Positions 6,226 through 7,952 of a stretch of 7,952 bases of DNA are shown in pieces (position 1 is the stretch's first letter; each line of letters starts with the position of its first letter). Origin of the DNA: Nocardioidaceae bacterium (GTDB lineage Bacteria; Actinomycetota; Actinomycetes; Propionibacteriales; Nocardioidaceae); the NCBI GenBank assembly GCA_013696065.1, contig JACCZJ010000417.1, forward strand, positions 1 to 7,952, given 5' to 3'. The translations under genes and the position numbers were made by a program. A model generated the notes under the pieces. That model was not told where the DNA came from. It did no database searches and worked only from the letters and a program-made list of their open reading frames with translations.

Positions 6226-6308
6226 CGGCGGTAACTGGCCTCTCAACGGAACCGGCGTACGGCCAACCCTCTGAAACGAGGCGGCGGTAACTGGCCTCTC
6301 AACGGAAC
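6226..6308 (-). repeat. Inverted copies of the motif (array B): two perfect 27-bp repeats and one decayed copy
   Basis: A 27-bp sequence at 6226-6252 is repeated without mismatch at 6282-6308. Each contains CCTCTCAACGGAA, the exact 13-bp reverse complement of TTCCGTTGAGAGG in array A (for example 6117-6129 and 6139-6151). Between them, 6253-6281 starts CGGCG and contains CCTCTGAAACGAG, which looks like a worn third copy. Array B thus has a period of about 28 bp and the opposite orientation to array A. Confidence 0.88.
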
Positions 6309-6338
6309 GACTGGATCCATCTCTGCAAGAGTGGAGCC

Positions 6339-7082
6339 ATGGACGAGATCGAGCCTTTGACTCCATTGGATGAATCCTGGTCGAGGGCGCTTTGCGTGGT
6401 GGCCCACCCCGATGACCTGGAGTTCGGCGCCGCCGCCGCTATCGCCCGCTGGACTGGACAGGGCAAGACCATCGGCTACGTCATGGTCTCGAGCGGCGAG
6501 GCCGGCATCGATGCGCTCGCGCCCGAAGCGGCTCGGCGAGTCCGCGAGGCCGAGCAGATCGAGTCTGCTCGCATCGTCGGTGTCGATACCGTCGAGTTCC
6601 TGGGCTTCCCTGACGGGGTCATCGAGTACGGCGTTCAGTTGCGGGCCGCCATTGCCCGAGAGGTGCGCCGCTTCCAGCCCGACATCGCCATCACCGGCAA
6701 CTTCCGTGACAGTTGGGGCGGGGTCTCACTCAACCAGGCAGACCACATCGCCACCGGACGAGCCGTGCTGGACGCCGTACGCGATGCAGGCAACCGTTGG
6801 ATCTTCGCCGATCAACTGACTGACGGTCTGGAGCCCTGGGGTGGCGTGCGGGCGGTCTGGGCGAATGGTTCGCCGGAAGCGCGTCATGGCGTCGACACCA
6901 CCGAGACGTTCACTGCTGGTGTTGCCTCGCTGGCAGCCCATCAGGCCTACATCGACGGGCTGGGATGGAGCGACTTCGATCCTGCTGAGTTCCTGGAGGG
7001 CATGGCGCGAGGTGCCGGCACGCGGCTCGGCACGCCGATGGCCGCTTCTTTCGAGGTGTACTCGATGGGATGGGGTGAATGA
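6339..7082 (+). CDS. PIG-L family zinc-dependent deacetylase
   Basis: The 247-residue protein belongs to the PIG-L/LmbE family of zinc hydrolases, which remove acetyl (or amide-linked) groups from amino sugars and related compounds. MshB and Mca of mycothiol metabolism are actinobacterial examples. The AHPDDLEFG motif (residues 22-30) gives zinc ligands His23 and Asp26 and the likely base Asp25. The third ligand is His136 in QADHIATGRAVLDAVRDA. No signal peptide or membrane segment is seen, so it should be cytoplasmic. The length is shorter than the roughly 300 residues of MshB and Mca, so I do not assign either name. The ATG start has only a weak purine-rich stretch before it (AAGAG, then TGGAG two bases from the ATG). 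Its upstream region is the repeat block, and its stop overlaps the panB start by 4 bp, so the two are probably translated together. The substrate is unknown. Confidence 0.85.
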   Translation: MDEIEPLTPLDESWSRALCVVAHPDDLEFGAAAAIARWTGQGKTIGYVMVSSGEAGIDALAPEAARRVREAEQIESARIVGVDTVEFLGFPDGVIEYGVQLRAAIAREVRRFQPDIAITGNFRDSWGGVSLNQADHIATGRAVLDAVRDAGNRWIFADQLTDGLEPWGGVRAVWANGSPEARHGVDTTETFTAGVASLAAHQAYIDGLGWSDFDPAEFLEGMARGAGTRLGTPMAASFEVYSMGWGE

Positions 7083-7951
7083 TGAGCGAGTTGCCAGCGC
7101 CGTACGGCGAAACGCCGCCACCGGCCACACCCACGACGGCTGGCGGCGGCCCCCCCGTCAAAAAGATCCGCACCCGCCACCTCCAAGAGATGAAGCAACG
7201 TGGCGAGAAGTGGGCGATGCTCACGGCCTATGACCAGTACACCGCTCAGATCTTTGACCAGGCTGGCATCCCCGTCTTGCTGGTCGGCGACTCGGCGAGC
7301 AACAACGTCTACGGGAACGAATCGTCGTTGCCCGTCACGGTTGACGAACTGATTCCGCTCACCAAAGCGGTCGTCAAGTCGGTGAGCCGGGCGCTCGTCG
7401 TCGCCGACCTGCCCTTCGGGTCCTACCAGGTCTCTGCCGAACAGGCGTTCCACACGGCCGTGCGCTTCATGAAGGAGGCGGGGGCTCATGCGATCAAGCT
7501 CGAAGGTGGTGTCCAGATGGTGCCGCAGGTGGAGATGCTCACGCGCAGCGGCATCCCGGTGATGGCGCATGTCGGGTTTACTCCGCAGTCCGAGCACGCC
7601 CTCGGTGGCTACCGCGTACAAGGACGCGGCGAGACCGGCCAGCGCCTACTCGACGACGCCTTCGCGCTGCAGGCGGCTGGTGCGTTCGCGGTCGTGATGG
7701 AGATGGTGCCTGGCGAGGTGGCTGCCGAAGTGACGAGCCAGATCGACATACCGACGATCGGGATCGGAGCGGGCCCTCACTGCGACGCGCAGGTGCTGGT
7801 GTGGCAGGACATGGCGGGGTTGCGGACCGGGCGGATCCCCAAGTTCGTCAAGCAGTATGCCGATCTGCACGCCACCTTGCTGCAAGCCGCCACCGACTAC
7901 GCCGCCGACGTGGCGTCGGGAGCGTTCCCCGCCGACGAGCACACCTTCTGA
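7079..7951 (+). CDS. panB: 3-methyl-2-oxobutanoate hydroxymethyltransferase (ketopantoate hydroxymethyltransferase)
   Basis: PanB transfers a hydroxymethyl group from 5,10-methylenetetrahydrofolate to 2-oxoisovalerate, giving ketopantoate, the first committed step to pantothenate and CoA. The TIM-barrel body runs from about residue 30 to 280. Magnesium ligands are Asp71 (LLVGDSASN), Asp110 (VADLPFGSY) and Glu142 (KLEGG), and the catalytic Glu208 lies in VVMEMVPGEVA. MAHVGFTPQ (161-169) and LGGYRVQGRG (175-184) are also typical. A Pro/Thr/Gly-rich N-terminal stretch of about 28 residues precedes the conserved KKIRTRHLQEMK. Two ATG codons stand side by side: the first (7079) overlaps the PIG-L stop as ATGA, while the second (7082) lies better spaced after GGGGTGA, so the protein may lack one Met. 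The gene is complete and ends one base before the window edge. panC and panD are not in view. Confidence 0.96.
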   Translation: MMSELPAPYGETPPPATPTTAGGGPPVKKIRTRHLQEMKQRGEKWAMLTAYDQYTAQIFDQAGIPVLLVGDSASNNVYGNESSLPVTVDELIPLTKAVVKSVSRALVVADLPFGSYQVSAEQAFHTAVRFMKEAGAHAIKLEGGVQMVPQVEMLTRSGIPVMAHVGFTPQSEHALGGYRVQGRGETGQRLLDDAFALQAAGAFAVVMEMVPGEVAAEVTSQIDIPTIGIGAGPHCDAQVLVWQDMAGLRTGRIPKFVKQYADLHATLLQAATDYAADVASGAFPADEHTF

Positions 7952-7952
7952 G

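Larger units (their letters stand above)
6097..6305. mobile_element. Possible non-autonomous element or insertion-sequence remnant bounded by 20-bp inverted repeats
   Basis: The outermost left unit begins CCGTTGAGAGGTCACTTACC (6097-6116). The reverse complement of 6286-6305 is CCGTTGAGAGGCCAGTTACC, an 18/20 match. The 209-bp block therefore has terminal inverted repeats, with several inner copies of the same motif at each end and only about 18 bp of unrelated sequence in the centre (6208-6225). Multiple inner copies of a terminal motif resemble the ends of IS21-type elements, and TGAGAGG...CCTCTCA would fit their TG/CA ends. No transposase frame is present and no target-site duplication is visible at either border. 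It could equally be a regulatory or structural repeat cluster. Confidence 0.35.

Noticed and set aside
6130..6366. 78-residue minus-strand reading frame over the repeats
   Set aside because: It is built from the repeat sequence itself, matches no family I know, and runs into the start of the PIG-L gene.
6339..7082. Naming the PIG-L protein mshB or mca
   Set aside because: The zinc motif is shared by the whole family, the protein is shorter than both, and its neighbours give no link to mycothiol.

Overview
The window is a gene-dense, high-GC chromosomal segment from an actinobacterium (Actinomycetota). The glutamine synthetase, GlnE, NadE and PanB proteins all read like actinobacterial family members, starts are often GTG, genes overlap by 4 bp, and one promoter looks leaderless. 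From memory, M. tuberculosis also keeps glnE, a glnA2-type gene and panB close together (Rv2221c, Rv2222c, Rv2225), so this is core, syntenic territory rather than a genomic island. The genus cannot be read from the sequence. A member of the Propionibacteriales would fit, but that is a guess.

Left half (1-4249), minus strand, transcribed right to left: a GlnA2-type glutamine synthetase (glnA), a free-standing class I glutamine amidotransferase, then glnE, the bifunctional glutamine synthetase adenylyltransferase/adenylyl-removase. glnE overlaps the amidotransferase gene by 4 bp and runs off the left edge just as its second catalytic domain begins. The glutamine synthetase lacks the adenylylation tyrosine, so the GlnE beside it probably acts on another glutamine synthetase.

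Centre (4250-4345): a 96-bp divergent intergenic region. It holds a ribosome binding site for glnA, a candidate GlnR-type nitrogen box upstream of glnA, and a -10 element placed so that the nadE mRNA would be leaderless.

Right half (4346-7951), plus strand: glutamine-dependent NAD+ synthetase (nadE), then a PIG-L family deacetylase and panB (pantothenate synthesis), which overlap by 4 bp. A 235-bp gap separates nadE from the PIG-L gene and is almost entirely repeats. Five copies of a motif recur at an exact 22-bp period, then two perfect and one decayed copy follow in the opposite orientation. The block is bounded by 20-bp inverted repeats (18/20 identical) and its first copy supplies the nadE stop codon. 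This is the least explained and most interesting part of the window.

Functionally the segment is about glutamine nitrogen and cofactors. GlnA makes glutamine, GlnE tunes glutamine synthetase activity, NadE and the amidotransferase use glutamine as amide donor, and PanB starts the pantothenate/CoA branch.
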